Made by a program: the position numbers and the translations under genes. This document shows, in pieces, positions 26,233 through 39,700 of a stretch of 64,000 nucleotides of DNA (position 1 is its first letter; the number at the start of each line of letters is the position of its first letter). The notes under the pieces are model-generated. The model was given only the letters and a program-made list of their open reading frames with translations. It did not search any database and was not told the origin of the DNA. This DNA comes from Sediminibacterium sp. KACHI17 (GTDB lineage Bacteria; Bacteroidota; Bacteroidia; Chitinophagales; Chitinophagaceae): the NCBI RefSeq assembly GCF_040362915.1, contig NZ_AP029612.1, forward strand, positions 1 through 64,000. The letters are read 5' to 3'.

Positions 26233-27576
26233 ATGCTATCTATTTTATATCAAAGATTAATAGGTATTTATATTTTTTTTCTTATCAATACAATGCCTGT
26301 ACCAGCACAACAGGCAACTTTTGTGCATCATGGCTCTGTGTATATAGGCTCAAAAGTGAATATTGGAATCTTCGGTAACCTTATCAATCAATCTGAAATC
26401 ATTACTTCTACGACCGCCAAAGTAAATTTCATGGGTGAACGTTGGATGAATCATCCAGGATCTAAGCTCTTAGACGAAGACGGTCATATGAATTCAGTTA
26501 AGGGCGCCACTATTGAATTTTTGCCTACTCAATTATTCAACAATACTTATAGACGTCAATACATCAATAGTTATTATAGTGCTGCTTCTTTCAATGGTCC
26601 GTCATTTGCCAACTTGATCATTAACAATCCAGATGGTGTACAGTTAGAATCAGATATCAATATCACCTATACACTTGCTTTTCAGTCTGGCCATTTATTC
26701 TTATCAGGTAAAACAGCTGTTTTAGGATCTGATACCTCTGCTGCTTCAGTATTAGGCTATCACCATAAGAGTTTTTTTGTAACAGGAGAAACGCCCGGTG
26801 GCAGTCATCTCATGATACGGAACATGAAAAAAGATCAGGAATATGTTTTTCCAATGGGCGAAAAGGATGATCAGTTTTATTACCATCCGGTCAAGCTTGT
26901 CAGTAAAAATCAACTGGAAGATATATCTGCCAGTGTATTCATAGGCACTTATTCTTCCGCAACTTCAGGATCAGCCTTACGTGACTCTACGGTAAATACG
27001 ACATGGCATTTTGAGAAAAAAAGTATCAACCCCAATCAGTTTGTATTGAGTCTTCAACATAACCTACCCAATGAGGGACCCATATTCGCATCACTAAAAG
27101 CTAATTCTTATGTGGGGATATATGTCAATGGTAGTTGGAAAGCAGTGCCAGTTTCAACACCTGTAAGTATGCCGGGTAATATTACAACCAGTAGTCCTAT
27201 TGGACATGCCGCAGTAAACAATGCATCCTTTGAAGTAAGTGGGCCATCACAATTTTATTTATCTAAATTTTCAGGACTGGCTGCAGGTACTGCCTTGCAG
27301 ATTTTAAAACCAGTCAATGTATTTACTCCTAATGGAGACGGGCAAAATGATTTTTTCGATATAATCAATATAGAACAATTCCCGGATAATGAAGTGATCA
27401 TCTATAATCGTTGGGGTAACGAAGTATTTAAAACCAGTAAATACTCGGCAACAAACAGATTCAAAGGTGTTGGATTGCCTGATGGCACTTATTTCTATAT
27501 CATTAAGATCAATCATTCCAGGAGTCAAAGTGCAGCAACCGAAATTATTAAAGGCTTTATTACCATTCTCCGCTAG
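26233..27576 (+). CDS. T9SS substrate with type B (gliding-motility-associated) C-terminal domain
   Basis: A 447-residue exported protein. The signal peptide ends PVPAQQ; the body is beta-rich and unrecognised (it includes a '[20 protein letters not shown]' segment often seen in such proteins). The last 90 residues form the type B sorting domain: [39 protein letters not shown] and a terminal GFITILR. Type B substrates are exported by T9SS and are usually linked to a dedicated PorP/SprF protein. Such a protein is encoded two bases downstream, so this is the substrate of the first substrate-PorP-PorE cassette. Confidence 0.88.
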   Translation: MLSILYQRLIGIYIFFLINTMPVPAQQATFVHHGSVYIGSKVNIGIFGNLINQSEIITSTTAKVNFMGERWMNHPGSKLLDEDGHMNSVKGATIEFLPTQLFNNTYRRQYINSYYSAASFNGPSFANLIINNPDGVQLESDINITYTLAFQSGHLFLSGKTAVLGSDTSAASVLGYHHKSFFVTGETPGGSHLMIRNMKKDQEYVFPMGEKDDQFYYHPVKLVSKNQLEDISASVFIGTYSSATSGSALRDSTVNTTWHFEKKSINPNQFVLSLQHNLPNEGPIFASLKANSYVGIYVNGSWKAVPVSTPVSMPGNITTSSPIGHAAVNNASFEVSGPSQFYLSKFSGLAAGTALQILKPVNVFTPNGDGQNDFFDIINIEQFPDNEVIIYNRWGNEVFKTSKYSATNRFKGVGLPDGTYFYIIKINHSRSQSAATEIIKGFITILR

Positions 27577-27578
27577 CA

Positions 27579-28550
27579 ATGCGATATCTCTTGTACACGA
27601 TATTATTCTTTGGATGTATACAAGATGGTTGTGCACAGCAAGAAGTCTTGTATACACAATATATGTTCAATGCATTGGCGCTGAATCCTGGTTATGCCGG
27701 CAATAAAGAATTCAATGTTAATATGACTTATCGGCATCAGTGGACCCAATTACAAGGAGCACCTAAAACAATGTTGTTTACGGTGGAAAAAGGGATACAT
27801 GAAAAAAATCTGGGACTTGGATTTCATATCACCAAAGATGCGATCGGGCTACAAAAAAATATCAGTCCATTTCTTTCCATTGCTTATCGAATCCCTGTTT
27901 CAGAAAGAACGGTTTTGTCATCCGGAATAGCGATAGGTTTTTCTCAATATCAATTAGATGGTACTGGGTTCGTAGCATCATCCAATGCGGATCCGATTTT
28001 ACAAGCAAAACTTAGTAGTACGATACTGATGGATGGAAAATTCGGATTTTACCTGAGTAATGATGATTTCTATGTGGGATTATCTGCTGCTAATCTTTTT
28101 AATAATAATGTGAATTATACTGGGGACAAAAGAAATATTATTGTTCCGCAGAAAAGGCATTTCTTTTTGATGTCAGGTGTCGTTTTACCTATAAGTGATA
28201 AGATCAAGTTATATCCCTCGTTACTTATCAGAGAAAATTTCAATCAACCAACCAATGCAGATATCAATGCGTTTATACTGATCGACGAGAAAATTTGGAT
28301 TGGAGGTTCATATAGAACCAGTTTTAAATTGATCAGTAAAAACTACTTACAAAGTGATCTGACCCAAAGAGCAGCGGCATCTGCAAGTGCACAGATCTAT
28401 CCTATAAAAGGAATGCGATTGGGGTATTCATATGATTTCAGCATAGGAGGTTTGAATAGTTATTTTGGCGGAACACATGAGATATCCATTGGATATGCTT
28501 TAATGCCCCTTCTCACTTCCTTGCGGATCAGCAGTCCCAGATACTTTTAA
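27579..28550 (+). CDS. PorP/SprF family T9SS outer membrane protein (first copy)
   Basis: A 323-residue outer membrane beta-barrel of the PorP/SprF family, with signal peptide ending DGCAQQ. The family signature begins directly afterwards (LYTQYMFNALALNPGYAG) and continues with RHQWTQLQGAPKT, GLGFHITKDAIG and the late GYSYDFSIGGLNSYFGGTHEISIGYAL; the last residues, SPRYF, are shared with the second copy. PorP/SprF proteins bind or anchor type B T9SS substrates at the surface. The gene begins two bases after the stop of such a substrate and is followed by a PorE-like gene. Confidence 0.93.
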   Translation: MRYLLYTILFFGCIQDGCAQQEVLYTQYMFNALALNPGYAGNKEFNVNMTYRHQWTQLQGAPKTMLFTVEKGIHEKNLGLGFHITKDAIGLQKNISPFLSIAYRIPVSERTVLSSGIAIGFSQYQLDGTGFVASSNADPILQAKLSSTILMDGKFGFYLSNDDFYVGLSAANLFNNNVNYTGDKRNIIVPQKRHFFLMSGVVLPISDKIKLYPSLLIRENFNQPTNADINAFILIDEKIWIGGSYRTSFKLISKNYLQSDLTQRAAASASAQIYPIKGMRLGYSYDFSIGGLNSYFGGTHEISIGYALMPLLTSLRISSPRYF

Positions 28551-28566
28551 AATCCGATGGTCAATT

Positions 28567-30231
28567 ATGAAAAGATATTACTTTCTGCTAGCTCTATTGC
28601 TACCAATGATGCAATTACGAAGCCAGTCTTTAATGCAGGAAGCCGCATTTCATTTGCGATCAGCTGAGTATAGTTTGTCTTTAGAAAAAAGCTTACAGGC
28701 TTATCAAAAAGAGTTCACGTCGGAAAAATTCAATATTATCCGAACGATCGCGCGCTCTTATGAGAAAATGGGAAAGAACCAATTGGCCTTACACTGGTAT
28801 GCGCAACTCATTCACCCCAACAATACTTATTTGGATGACCTTTACTACTACGCAATCTGTTTAAAGAATAATGGACTATACGAGAAAGCGATATCGTATT
28901 TTAAAGACTATCAGTTGCGAAATGGATTACTACCAATATCTGGCTTAGTGTCTTCTTGTAAAAACGCCTTGATACAAACTGTAGATAGTTCTGCTTGGGC
29001 GATTCGAAATATGTTAGAAATAAATACAGATGCGTCGGAATTTGGTTGGATAAGATCTGATAGTGGATTTTTTATTACTTCTGACAGACATGTGGATACA
29101 TTGAACAATAGTAAATATAAATGGACAGGGCTGCCGTATCAGAAAATATTCAATGTTCGGATTAATAAAAATAGAGATTCAATAGTGATAGATACATTGC
29201 CGGCATTTATTAACCATAACTATTCCAATGTTGGCGCACTTACACTTTCTCCAAGTGGTGATACCCTTTTTTTTACTTTGACCGATACCGTCAATCAGTC
29301 ACCACAAAAAGTCTATAAGAAAAAAGAGCAGATTGTCGACGTGCGAAATGGCATATTTATTTCCGTACGAAAGAATCATACATGGCAGAAACCTGTTGCT
29401 TTTTTATATAATAACCAGAATAAGTATCAGGTGATGCATCCTGCAATTGATCAAACGGGAAATGTATTGGTTTTTGCCAGTGATCAGCCAGGCGGATACG
29501 GAGGCTTGGATCTTTATTATAGTGTAAAAGAACGTGATAGCTTTTGGTCGCCTCCCTGTAATTTAGGAGCAGTAGTGAATAGTGAAGCAGATGAAGTATT
29601 CCCTGTTTTTGACCAAGATGGGAAACTTCGCTTTTCAAGTAATCGGGTCATGGGAAGAGGGGCTTTGGATATTTATGAACTTTCTACGCTGCTTACAAAA
29701 GACACGGCTGTGGGGCTGTTGATTCATTTACCTTATCCTTTTAATTCATATGCAGACGATTTTTACCTGATTGATGGAGATCCGGGGAATAAATATTTCA
29801 GTTCTAATCGAAGCGGAGGAAAGGGTCTTGATGACATCTATGAAGTAAAACAAGTAAAAAAGCCTGTAGTTAGATTGGATTTCAATTATAAAGACAGTAT
29901 TGATGCGAGAAGTCTAGTATCACAGCCTTTTATAAAAGTGGAAGATGTACGAACAAAAAATGAATCCATACAAATGTTATCTGCTGCAGGATCAATTATT
30001 ATACCCGTGACTGATAGTACGATACAACGAATTGTTTATTATTCTGTGAATGGGAATAAATATAGTATCAATGATACCATTCAATATCATCCATCTTATC
30101 CTTCATATGGGATAATAAAAAAATACCCGATGCCTGTTTATCCGGATGCCGATGAAAAGAATAATAGGGCACAAGAAATATGGATGAATACTATTGATAC
30201 AAGTATCCCAAGAAAGAAAAAACGATTTTGA
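28567..30231 (+). CDS. PorE-like TPR/PD40 protein lacking the OmpA domain
   Basis: A 554-residue exported protein (signal ending QLRSQ) with TPR-like helices at about 20-130 (YEKMGKNQLALHWYAQLIH) and a PD40 propeller at about 150-430 (VLVFASDQPGGYGGLDLYYS, DGKLRFSSNRVMGRGALDIYEL, KYFSSNRSGGKGLDDIYEV). A short beta-rich tail ends in a basic cluster (PRKKKRF). Compared with the PorE-like protein at 40789 it stops before the OmpA peptidoglycan-binding domain. The downstream 555 bases show no remnant of one, so this is probably not a frameshift. It is the third gene of the first cassette. PorE links the T9SS to peptidoglycan; this copy would need another anchor. Confidence 0.82.
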   Translation: MKRYYFLLALLLPMMQLRSQSLMQEAAFHLRSAEYSLSLEKSLQAYQKEFTSEKFNIIRTIARSYEKMGKNQLALHWYAQLIHPNNTYLDDLYYYAICLKNNGLYEKAISYFKDYQLRNGLLPISGLVSSCKNALIQTVDSSAWAIRNMLEINTDASEFGWIRSDSGFFITSDRHVDTLNNSKYKWTGLPYQKIFNVRINKNRDSIVIDTLPAFINHNYSNVGALTLSPSGDTLFFTLTDTVNQSPQKVYKKKEQIVDVRNGIFISVRKNHTWQKPVAFLYNNQNKYQVMHPAIDQTGNVLVFASDQPGGYGGLDLYYSVKERDSFWSPPCNLGAVVNSEADEVFPVFDQDGKLRFSSNRVMGRGALDIYELSTLLTKDTAVGLLIHLPYPFNSYADDFYLIDGDPGNKYFSSNRSGGKGLDDIYEVKQVKKPVVRLDFNYKDSIDARSLVSQPFIKVEDVRTKNESIQMLSAAGSIIIPVTDSTIQRIVYYSVNGNKYSINDTIQYHPSYPSYGIIKKYPMPVYPDADEKNNRAQEIWMNTIDTSIPRKKKRF

Positions 30232-30786
30232 TATTTTCATATCGATACTAAAAGCCGAAAAGTGTTCTTTTGTATTCGAATTTTACAAAAAATCAAAAAA
30301 TATTCTACAAAATACATCATCCTAATTACCAAATACAAGTAAGGTATTTCATAAAGCTATTAAGTCTGTTTGACTGAGATGAGTCTTAAAAAGAAATTAA
30401 AAAATACTGTCAATTAAGACTGTAATAAAAATAGGTTCAAATGCTTTTTATTAAGTACGAAATGCAATAAAAATACTACTATTTAATATCTATCTTTTTT
30501 CTTTGAAATCCTTTACTGGCAATTGTTTTATTAAAATCTGTTCGGTTATTTCTGCAAGAAAAAGGAATCTCTTTAAAGAATATTTTCGTAAGCGAATTCA
30601 TCTTTCGATATCCCTTGTAATACTACACAAATTTTACCGGAAGACTATGTTGAGATAGGATCATTACTCACATGGTAGTCTCATTATTTCCTGTGAAAAT
30701 CATCCAACTTTCCTGATCGACCACGAAATCCAATGTCCTTTTTTAAATGGACGAAACATTGTATTACTTAATCATTGGAGAGATTC
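30232..30786. other. AT-rich intergenic stretch before the giant adhesin gene
   Basis: The longest gap inside the island. It holds a weak inverted repeat TTTTGTA/TACAAAA at 30268-30290 (possible terminator of the first cassette) and long A/T runs, but no ORF and no promoter matching the Bacteroidota consensus well. A long leader or separate promoter for the adhesin gene is likely. Confidence 0.45.
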
Positions 30787-33700
30787 ATGGGTAATCGTAA
30801 TAATATAGTAAAGCGTTTTTTAGGTGTTGTATTTTTTTGTTTTTCTACTGTGATGGTTTTTGGGGAGGGGAGTAAGGATTTGTATCCTAAAACGGGTAGT
30901 ACAGGCTTTCGGGCTTCATTATTAAGCACGCCAACAACAGGACCCAATGCAGTTATTTCCAGTAACTCAGCAGTAGGTATTCGTTTTCCTAATCCAGGTC
31001 GTCAATTTGTTTATGCAAAATTCGGTGAAGTTATTCATGTCGGTTCAAGTGCGCAAGGTGTTGTAGGAGATGGATTTTCATCACAAACAGGAACCATTAA
31101 TCTGGTTGCTCCTAACGGAACAACGTATACAAGCGGGACAAGCACTACTGTTGGGAAAATAAATTTTCAATCTGAAGAAGAAGTTGGTCCAAGTTTGACA
31201 ATAGGAGATGGTGGTTATACTTCTTATAGTAGAACAGTAGGACTTGGCGAAGAAGGCATATGGGTTATTGATTTTGTAGCACCTAATCAGACTGCTATTC
31301 CCGGATCAGATGCAAATTCTGACCTTAATGCGACATCTTTAGCCGTTGCAAATGGATTTACTTCCACCATCCATCAACAAACAAAAAGCAGGTATATTGT
31401 TGCATGGGATGTAACAGTTGTTACTGCAGGAGTTCGTCAAACTGGGCGAGTGTATCAGACTGTTTTTTCTGCTGATCTTGGATTAGGCGCAAACTCTCTT
31501 TGTGATAAGGCGAAATTTTATGTAGTATCAAAAGATGGATATCAATACTTAGTTGAACCTAAAGCTGGATTTCGACCTTTTCAGTTTGCTTTTTTTGCAA
31601 ATAATAAAGGTGTACGATATAATACAGGAGCGAATGCAGGACTATCCGCATACCGTAGTGCTAAAAATACGGATGTCGAAAATGCTTTCAGTGATCCCTC
31701 CAAACCTTACGACTATCATGTTCCTTCCGATGCGGATGATGGGACAAATATTACTTATAAACTTTTTTATAATACTCCGGATAATGTTAATCTACCTGAT
31801 ACAGCTAGTATTGCGAATTCTATATATGGCAGTTCATCTACTTGGCTTTTTCCATCAGCACCCGTTATACCAACATTAACTGATTTGGCTTTAGTTGGGA
31901 AAGAGGGAACACCTGGAAAATTTAGTACTACAGCTCCATTGACGGGAGGATTTATCACTTTTAATTCCAATCAGGCTGGAGCTTACCGCATTTTAATTGA
32001 TGCTAATAATGATGGCGACTATACGGATAATGTTGATTTAACGTTAAGAGGCGATGCTGTAGCCGGAGCAAATTCCATTGCATGGGATGGTAAAGATGGA
32101 CTCGGAAACTTGTTAACAAATACAACAACGATTAAGGTAAACGCTGTGACACTGGCCGGAGAAGTTCACTTTCCTTTGGCGGATGCAGAGAAGAATCTGA
32201 ACGGGATTCAGATTACCAGATTGAATGGCACTGGTTCGCCCAATTATACGGTATACTGGGATGATCAATTTTTGAATTTTACCGGGGATGTCGGAGCCTC
32301 ATCGCCATTAACAAATCTTGATAATGGATCGGGACAATCAAGTATAACGAATGGACACAAATGGGGTACATCCGGTGGTGGCTCTGGTGCAGGTATTTTT
32401 GGAGATCAAGCAGTTATTGATACTTGGACGAATGTATTCAGTGCAGATCAAAATCTAAATGTAACTATAACAAGTCAGGTAGCGGATCTTGAAATTGTGA
32501 GCTTAGTCGGAAACCTCACCAATATTTGTGTAGGCACGGAAGTGACCTACACTTTTATCGCGAGAAATAATGGCCCGAATAATTCGGGAGATGTAACTGT
32601 TAGTTTCGTTGTTCCCACTGAGTTAACCAATTTATCTGTGGTCTCCGCCTCTGTAACTAGTGGCACTGCAACGGGGGTAGGAGGTACATTTAGTGGAACA
32701 ACTTTTACAGATGTTTTAAATATGGATAATGGTGCTGTAGTTACCTACGTGGTAAAGGGAACCATTGGATCGTATCCTTCAGGTGGAAACTTAAATACAT
32801 CAGCGAGAATTTTAAGAGCTGCGGATGTGACAGATCCAGACGCTACGAATGATGATACATCCCCGCCCACAGACCCTACTACGGAATGTAATGGAGCGCC
32901 TTCAGGGGTTGGATGTAATAATATTAAAAACCTCACTACAACTGTCAATGCACTGCCATCCACCGCCGCATTGGTAAGTGCTGCAACATTGACCAATTGT
33001 AACAATAGTAACTTCACTGTTCAAGCAGTAGTACCAACGACAGGAAGCGGTACATGGAGTGTGATCAGTGGTACTGCAACGATTGCTAATTTAACGAATA
33101 CGACAACGAATGTTTCTGGTGTTACAGCGGGTGAAACGGTTGTACTCAGATGGACAGTGAGTAATGGAACTTGTACACCATCAACAGTAGATATCACCTT
33201 AGTGAACAATGCATTGCCATCCACCGCCGCATTGGTAAGCGCTGCAACATTGACCAATTGTAACAATAGCAACTTTACAGTTCAAGCAGTAGTGCCTACG
33301 ACGGGGAGCGGTACTTGGAGTGTGATCAGTGGCACTGCAACGATTGCTAATTTGACAAATACTACAACGAATGTTTCGGGTGTAACGGCTGGACAGACAG
33401 TGGTACTCAGATGGACAGTAAGTAATGGAACTTGTACACCATCAACAGTAGATATCACCTTAGTGAACAATGCATTGCCATCCACCGCCGCATTGGTAAG
33501 CGCTGCAACATTGACCAATTGTAACAATAGCAACTTTACAGTTCAAGCAGTAGTGCCTACGACGGGGAGCGGTACTTGGAGTGTGATTAGTGGCACTGCA
33601 ACGATTGCTAATTTGACAAATACTACAACGAATGTTTCGGGTGTAACGGCTGGACAGACAGTGGTACTCAGATGGACAGTGAGTAATGGAACTTGTACAC

Positions 33701-36700
33701 CATCAACAGTGGATATCACTTTGGTGAATAATGCAGCCCCATCCACAGCTGCATTGGTAAGCGCTGCAACATTGACCAATTGTAACAATAGCAACTTTAC
33801 AGTTCAAGCAGTAGTGCCTACGACAGGGAGCGGTACATGGAGTGTGATTAGTGGCACTGCAACGATCGCAAATTTGACAAGCACGACAACGAATGTTTCT
33901 GGTGTTACAGCGGGTGAAACGGTTGTACTTAGATGGACAGTGAGCAATGGTACCTGCACACCATCAACAGTAGATATCACTTTGGTGAACAATGCATCCC
34001 CATCCACAGCTGCATTGGTAAGCGCTGCAACATTGACCAATTGTAACAATAGCAACTTCACTGTTCAAGCAGTAGTACCAACGACAGGAAGTGGAGCATG
34101 GAGTGTGATTAGTGGCACTGCAACGATTGCTAATTTAACGAATACGACGACGAATGTTTCGGGTGTAACAGCCGGACAGACTGTGGTACTTAGATGGACA
34201 GTAAGCAACGGAACCTGTACACCATCAACAGTAGACATTACCCTAGTCAATAATTTAGGTCCTTCGTCTGCAACTTTAACTACAGCTGCAAGTTTAACGA
34301 ATTGTAATAATGATGTATTTAATATAGGCGCAGTAACACCAACCACAGGAACAGGAGTTTGGACGGTTGTGAGTGGTACTGCTACCATTGCAAATGCAAA
34401 TGCTACAAGTACATCTGTATCCAATGTTACTGCAGGAAATACAGCAGTACTTCGTTGGACGGTGAGCAGTCCGGGTTGTACTTCTAATACTGTTGATGTT
34501 ACTTTAATTAACAATGCATTGCCATCCACAGCAGGATTGATAAGTCCTGCAACATTGACCAATTGTAACAACAGCAACTTTACGGTTCAAGCAGCCGTGC
34601 CTACGACAGGAAGCGGCACATGGAGTGTGATCAGTGGCACTGCATCGATCGCGAATTTGACAAGTACCACAACGAATGTTTCGGGTGTAACAGCGGGTGA
34701 AACGGTTGTACTTAGATGGACAGTGAGTAATGGTACCTGCACACCATCAACAGTAGATATCACTTTGGTGAACAATGCATCCCCATCCACAGCTGCATTG
34801 GTAAGCGCTGCAACATTGACCAATTGTAACAATAGCAACTTTGCAGTTCAAGCAGTAGTGCCTACGACGGGGAGCGGTACATGGAGTGTGATTAGTGGCA
34901 CTGCAACGATCGCAAATTTGACAAGCACGACAACGAATGTTTCTGGTGTTACAGCGGGTGAAACGGTTGTACTTAGATGGACAGTGAGCAATGGTACCTG
35001 CACACCATCAACAGTAGATATCACTTTGGTGAACAATGCATCCCCATCCACAGCAGCATTGGTAAGCGCTGCAACATTGACCAATTGTAACAATAGCAGC
35101 TTTACAGTTCAAGCAGTAGTGCCTACAACAGGAAGCGGTACATGGAGTGTGATTAGTGGCACTGCAACGATCGCTAATTTAACGAATACGACAACGAATG
35201 TTTCGGGTGTAACGGCTGGACAGACAGTGGTACTCAGATGGACAGTAACCAACGGAACCTGTACACCATCAACAGTAGACATTACCCTAGTCAATAATTT
35301 AGGCCCTTCGTCTGCAACCTTAACTACAGCTGCAAGTTTAACGAATTGTAATAATGATGTATTTAATATAGGCGCAGTAACACCAACCGTGGGTACGGGA
35401 GTTTGGACGGTTGTGAGTGGTACTGCTACCATTGCAAATGCAAATGCTACAAGTACATCTGTAACAAATGTTACTGCAGGAAATACAGCAGTACTTCGTT
35501 GGACGGTGACCAGTCCAGGTTGTACTTCTAATACTGTTGATGTTACTTTAATTAACAATGCATTGCCATCCACCGCCGCATTGGTAAGCGCTGCAACATT
35601 GACCAATTGTAACAATAGCAACTTTACGGTTCAAGCAGCCGTGCCTACGACAGGAAGTGGCACATGGAGTGTGATTAGTGGTACAGCAACGATCGCCAAT
35701 TTAACGAATACGACAACGAATATTTCGGGTGTAACGGCCGGACAGACTGTGGTACTCAGATGGACAGTAAGCAACGGAACCTGTACACCATCAACAGTAG
35801 ACATTACCCTAGTCAATAATTTAGGTCCTTCGTCTGCAACTTTAACTACAGCTGCAAGTTTAACGAATTGTAATAATGATGTATTTAATATAGGCGCAGT
35901 AACACCAACCGCAGGAACGGGAGTCTGGACGGTTGTGAGTGGTACAGCAACTATTACAAATGCAAATGCTACAAGTACATCTGTATCCAATGTTACTGCA
36001 GGAAATACAGCAGTACTTCGTTGGACGGTGAGCAGTCCAGGTTGTACTTCTAATACTGTTGATGTTACTTTAATTAACAATGCATCACCATCCACAGCTG
36101 CATTGATAAGTCCTGCAACATTGACCAATTGTAACAATAGCAACTTTACAGTTCAGGCAGCCGTGCCTACGACAGGAAGTGGCACATGGAGTGTGATCAG
36201 CGGTACTGCAACGATCGCCAATTTAACGAATACGACAACGAATGTTTCGAGTGTAACAGCGGGTGAAACGGTTGTACTTAGATGGGCAGTGAGTAATGGA
36301 ACTTGTACACCATCAACAGTGGATATCACTTTGGTGAATAATGCAGCCCCATCCACAGCTGCATTGGTAAGCGCTGCAACACTGACCAATTGTAACAATA
36401 GCAACTTTACGGTTCAAGCAGCCGTACCTACAACAGGAAGTGGAACTTGGAGTGTGATCAGTGGTACAGCAACGATCGCCAATTTAACGAATACGACAAC
36501 GAATGTTTCTGGTGTAGCTTCAGGTGAAACAGTGGTACTTAGATGGACAGTGAGTAATGGAACTTGTACACCATCAATAGTGGATATTACCTTGGTGAAC
36601 AATGCATTGCCATCTACAGCAGCATTGATAAGTCCTGCAACATTGACCAATTGTAATAATAGCAACTTTACAGTTCAAGCAGCAGTACCTACGACAGGAA

Positions 36701-39700
36701 GCGGTACATGGAGTGTGATCAGTGGCACTGCAACGATCGCTAATTTAACGAATACTACAACGAATGTTTCGGGTGTTACAGCGGGTGAAACGGTTGTACT
36801 TAGATGGACAGTGAGTAATGGAACTTGTACACCATCAACAGTGGACATCACTTTGGTGAACAATGCAACGCCATCCACCGCCGCATTGATAAGTCCTGCA
36901 ACCATAACCAATTGTAATAATGGAAATTTTGCAGTTCAAGCAGTAGTGCCTACGACAGGAAGCGGTACATGGAGTGTGATTAGTGGCACTGCAACGATTG
37001 CTAATTTGACAAGCACCACAACGAATGTTTCTGGTGTAAAAGCGGGTGAAACGGTTGTACTTAGATGGACAGTAAGCAATGGTACCTGCACACCATCAAC
37101 AGTAGATATCACTTTGGTGAACAATGCATTGCCATCTACAGCAGCATTGATAAGTCCTGCAACATTGACCAATTGTAACAATAGCAACTTCACTGTTCAA
37201 GCAGTAGTACCAACGACAGGAAGTGGAGCATGGAGTGTGATCAGTGGCACTGTAACGATTGCTAATTTGACGAATACTACAACGAATGTTTCGGGTGTAG
37301 CTTCAGGTGAAACGGTTGTACTTAGATGGACAGTGAGCAATGGTACCTGTACACCATCAACAGTGGACATAACTTTGGTGAACAATGCATCACCATCCAC
37401 AGCAGCATTGGTAAGCGCTGCAACATTGACCAATTGTAACAACAGCAACTTTACGGTTCAAGCAGCCGTGCCTACAACAGGAAGCGGTACATGGAGTGTG
37501 ATCAGTGGTACAGCAACGATTGCTAATTTAACGAATACGACAACAAATGTTTCGGGTGTAACGGCCGGACAGATAGTGGTACTCAGATGGACAGTAAGCA
37601 ACGGAACCTGCACACCATCAACAGTTGATATCACTTTGATCAACAACGCTGCTCCATCTGTTGCCAATGCAGGTACTAATCAGGTCAATTGTAATAATGG
37701 TTCTTTTACCATGGCAGCTTTAACTCCTACTGTGGGTACAGGTAGTTGGAGTATCATAAGTGGATTAGCCACTATTATAAGCTCAAATCTTACTAATACA
37801 TTAATTACAAGTATTCCTGTAGGAACCAGCACTACCTTACGGTGGTCTGTGAACAATGGACTTTGTCCGGCTTCAGTCGCTGACATTATTTTAACCAATG
37901 CTGAATCCGTAAATGCAGGATCGAATATTATTATTAACTGCGTTACTACTGCTAAACTTTCTCCTGCATTAAGTGGACAAGTTTGGACAACATCAATTTC
38001 AAATCCTTCTGCAGCCTCGATCAATAGTAATGGTGAAATAATCGGTCTGATTAAAAAAGGTATTTACCAGTTTACATTGGCCAATGCCAATTGTTCCGCA
38101 ACTATTACTGTGACAAAAAATAATTGTCCTCCTGTTGCTTTGAATGATACACAAACAGTTAGAAATGATCAAATACTTACCGGAACCTTAAAGCCAAAAG
38201 TATCTGATCCGGATAGTGATGTTTTAACACTTTCATTAATTGTTTCACCCACTAGAGGAACAATTGTATTCAATACTGATGGTACATACACTTATACACC
38301 AACAACCGATTATGTTGGAACTGATTCTATTACTTATCGTGTATGTGATACTGACGGTCTTTGTGCTGAAGCTAAATTATATATCAACGTTACTGGCACG
38401 CCGAAACCTCCAGTAGCCATTAATGATTCACTGATCACTACCAAGAATACTCCCGTCAATGGAAACGTTTTGACCAACGATTATAATTTTGGAACAAATA
38501 CGAATACAGGATTAACAGTTACAACGACACCTGTATTACCTCCTGCAAACGGAACAGTTTTATTGAATGCTGATGGTACATTCACTTATACACCTGCCCA
38601 TAATTTTACCGGTCTTGATTCATTTAAATATGTAATCTGTAATGCCATTGCTTTATGTGATACTGCCACAGTATACATCAGTATCAATGAGCCCCCTTCA
38701 CTTCAGCCAAAATTAGAAATTGAAAAAAGGATCGATCCTTCGAAGATTCAATATGGAACTGGGGAAACTGTTACTTACACTGTTGTTGCAAAGAGTACGG
38801 GTAATACAGCGGTTCATAATATCTCGGTACTGGATATACTTCCGGTAGCTACAAAAATTACCAACGTAAAAATCAATAATGGTAGTCCAACTGCTGGAAC
38901 TGCATCTTATGAATCCATTACTAACATAATATTCTGGTCAATTCCGCTTTTGGGTGTAGGTGACTCAGCTATATTAAAGTATACATTGGTACTCGCAGAT
39001 TCAGGGGTCTTGAAAAATGTAGCTACGATCTCATCTCCAATGATCCCAGGCATAAGTGATACAGCTTCATTATCTATTCTGGTTGTCAATCAGGCGGATA
39101 TCAAGATATCCAAATTCCTTAGAGCACCTGCAGTCATTAGTGTGAATGATGAGATCGGATTTACAATGATTGCAGAAAATTTTGGTCCTGCTATCGGTAC
39201 TGAAGTAGTAGTACAAGATAGCTTATATGCCAATCTAAGTGATCCAAGAAGTATGACGGTGAATATTGGGAAAGTGAGTTACGATCCGGTTACTCGAAAA
39301 ATAACCTGGCGTATCGATACACTATTGGTTGGACAAAAAGATAGTCTAGTGATTCGTGTAAAAGTGCTATCGGGTGGACAAATCAAGAATGGCGCTACCG
39401 TTCGTGCTAAACAGTCGGATCCTGTTTCCGGCAATAATGGATCAGTAGTTTCAAATATTACAGGTGGACAAGTCTTAGTAGAAGGAAAAGAGTTTTTTAT
39501 TCCTTCAGTCTTTACTCCAAATGGAGATGGTAAGAATGATAAGTTCGTCATCCTGGGGCTTAACCGCTTTCCAGGATCTGAATTAATCATATATAACAGA
39601 TGGGGCAATGTAGTGTATCAATCAAAAGATTATAAAAATGATTGGACAGGGAATGGATTGAATGAAGCTACTTATTACTATACCCTGAACCTTAAAACAA

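Noticed and set aside
28550-30786. Frameshifted OmpA domain after the first PorE-like gene
   Set aside because: I looked for OmpA-like motifs (TDSxG, LSxxRA, GYGE) in the following gap and found none.
16481-30787. Shared 15-mer AATCATTGGAGAGAT at about 16481 and 30770
   Set aside because: A match of this length between two places in 64 kb of AT-rich DNA is expected by chance; no longer similarity surrounds it.
33021-37667. Series of leftward frames of 69-170 residues at 261-base spacing
   Set aside because: They are open antisense frames of the adhesin repeats; the period is a multiple of three, so the same shadow recurs in each unit.
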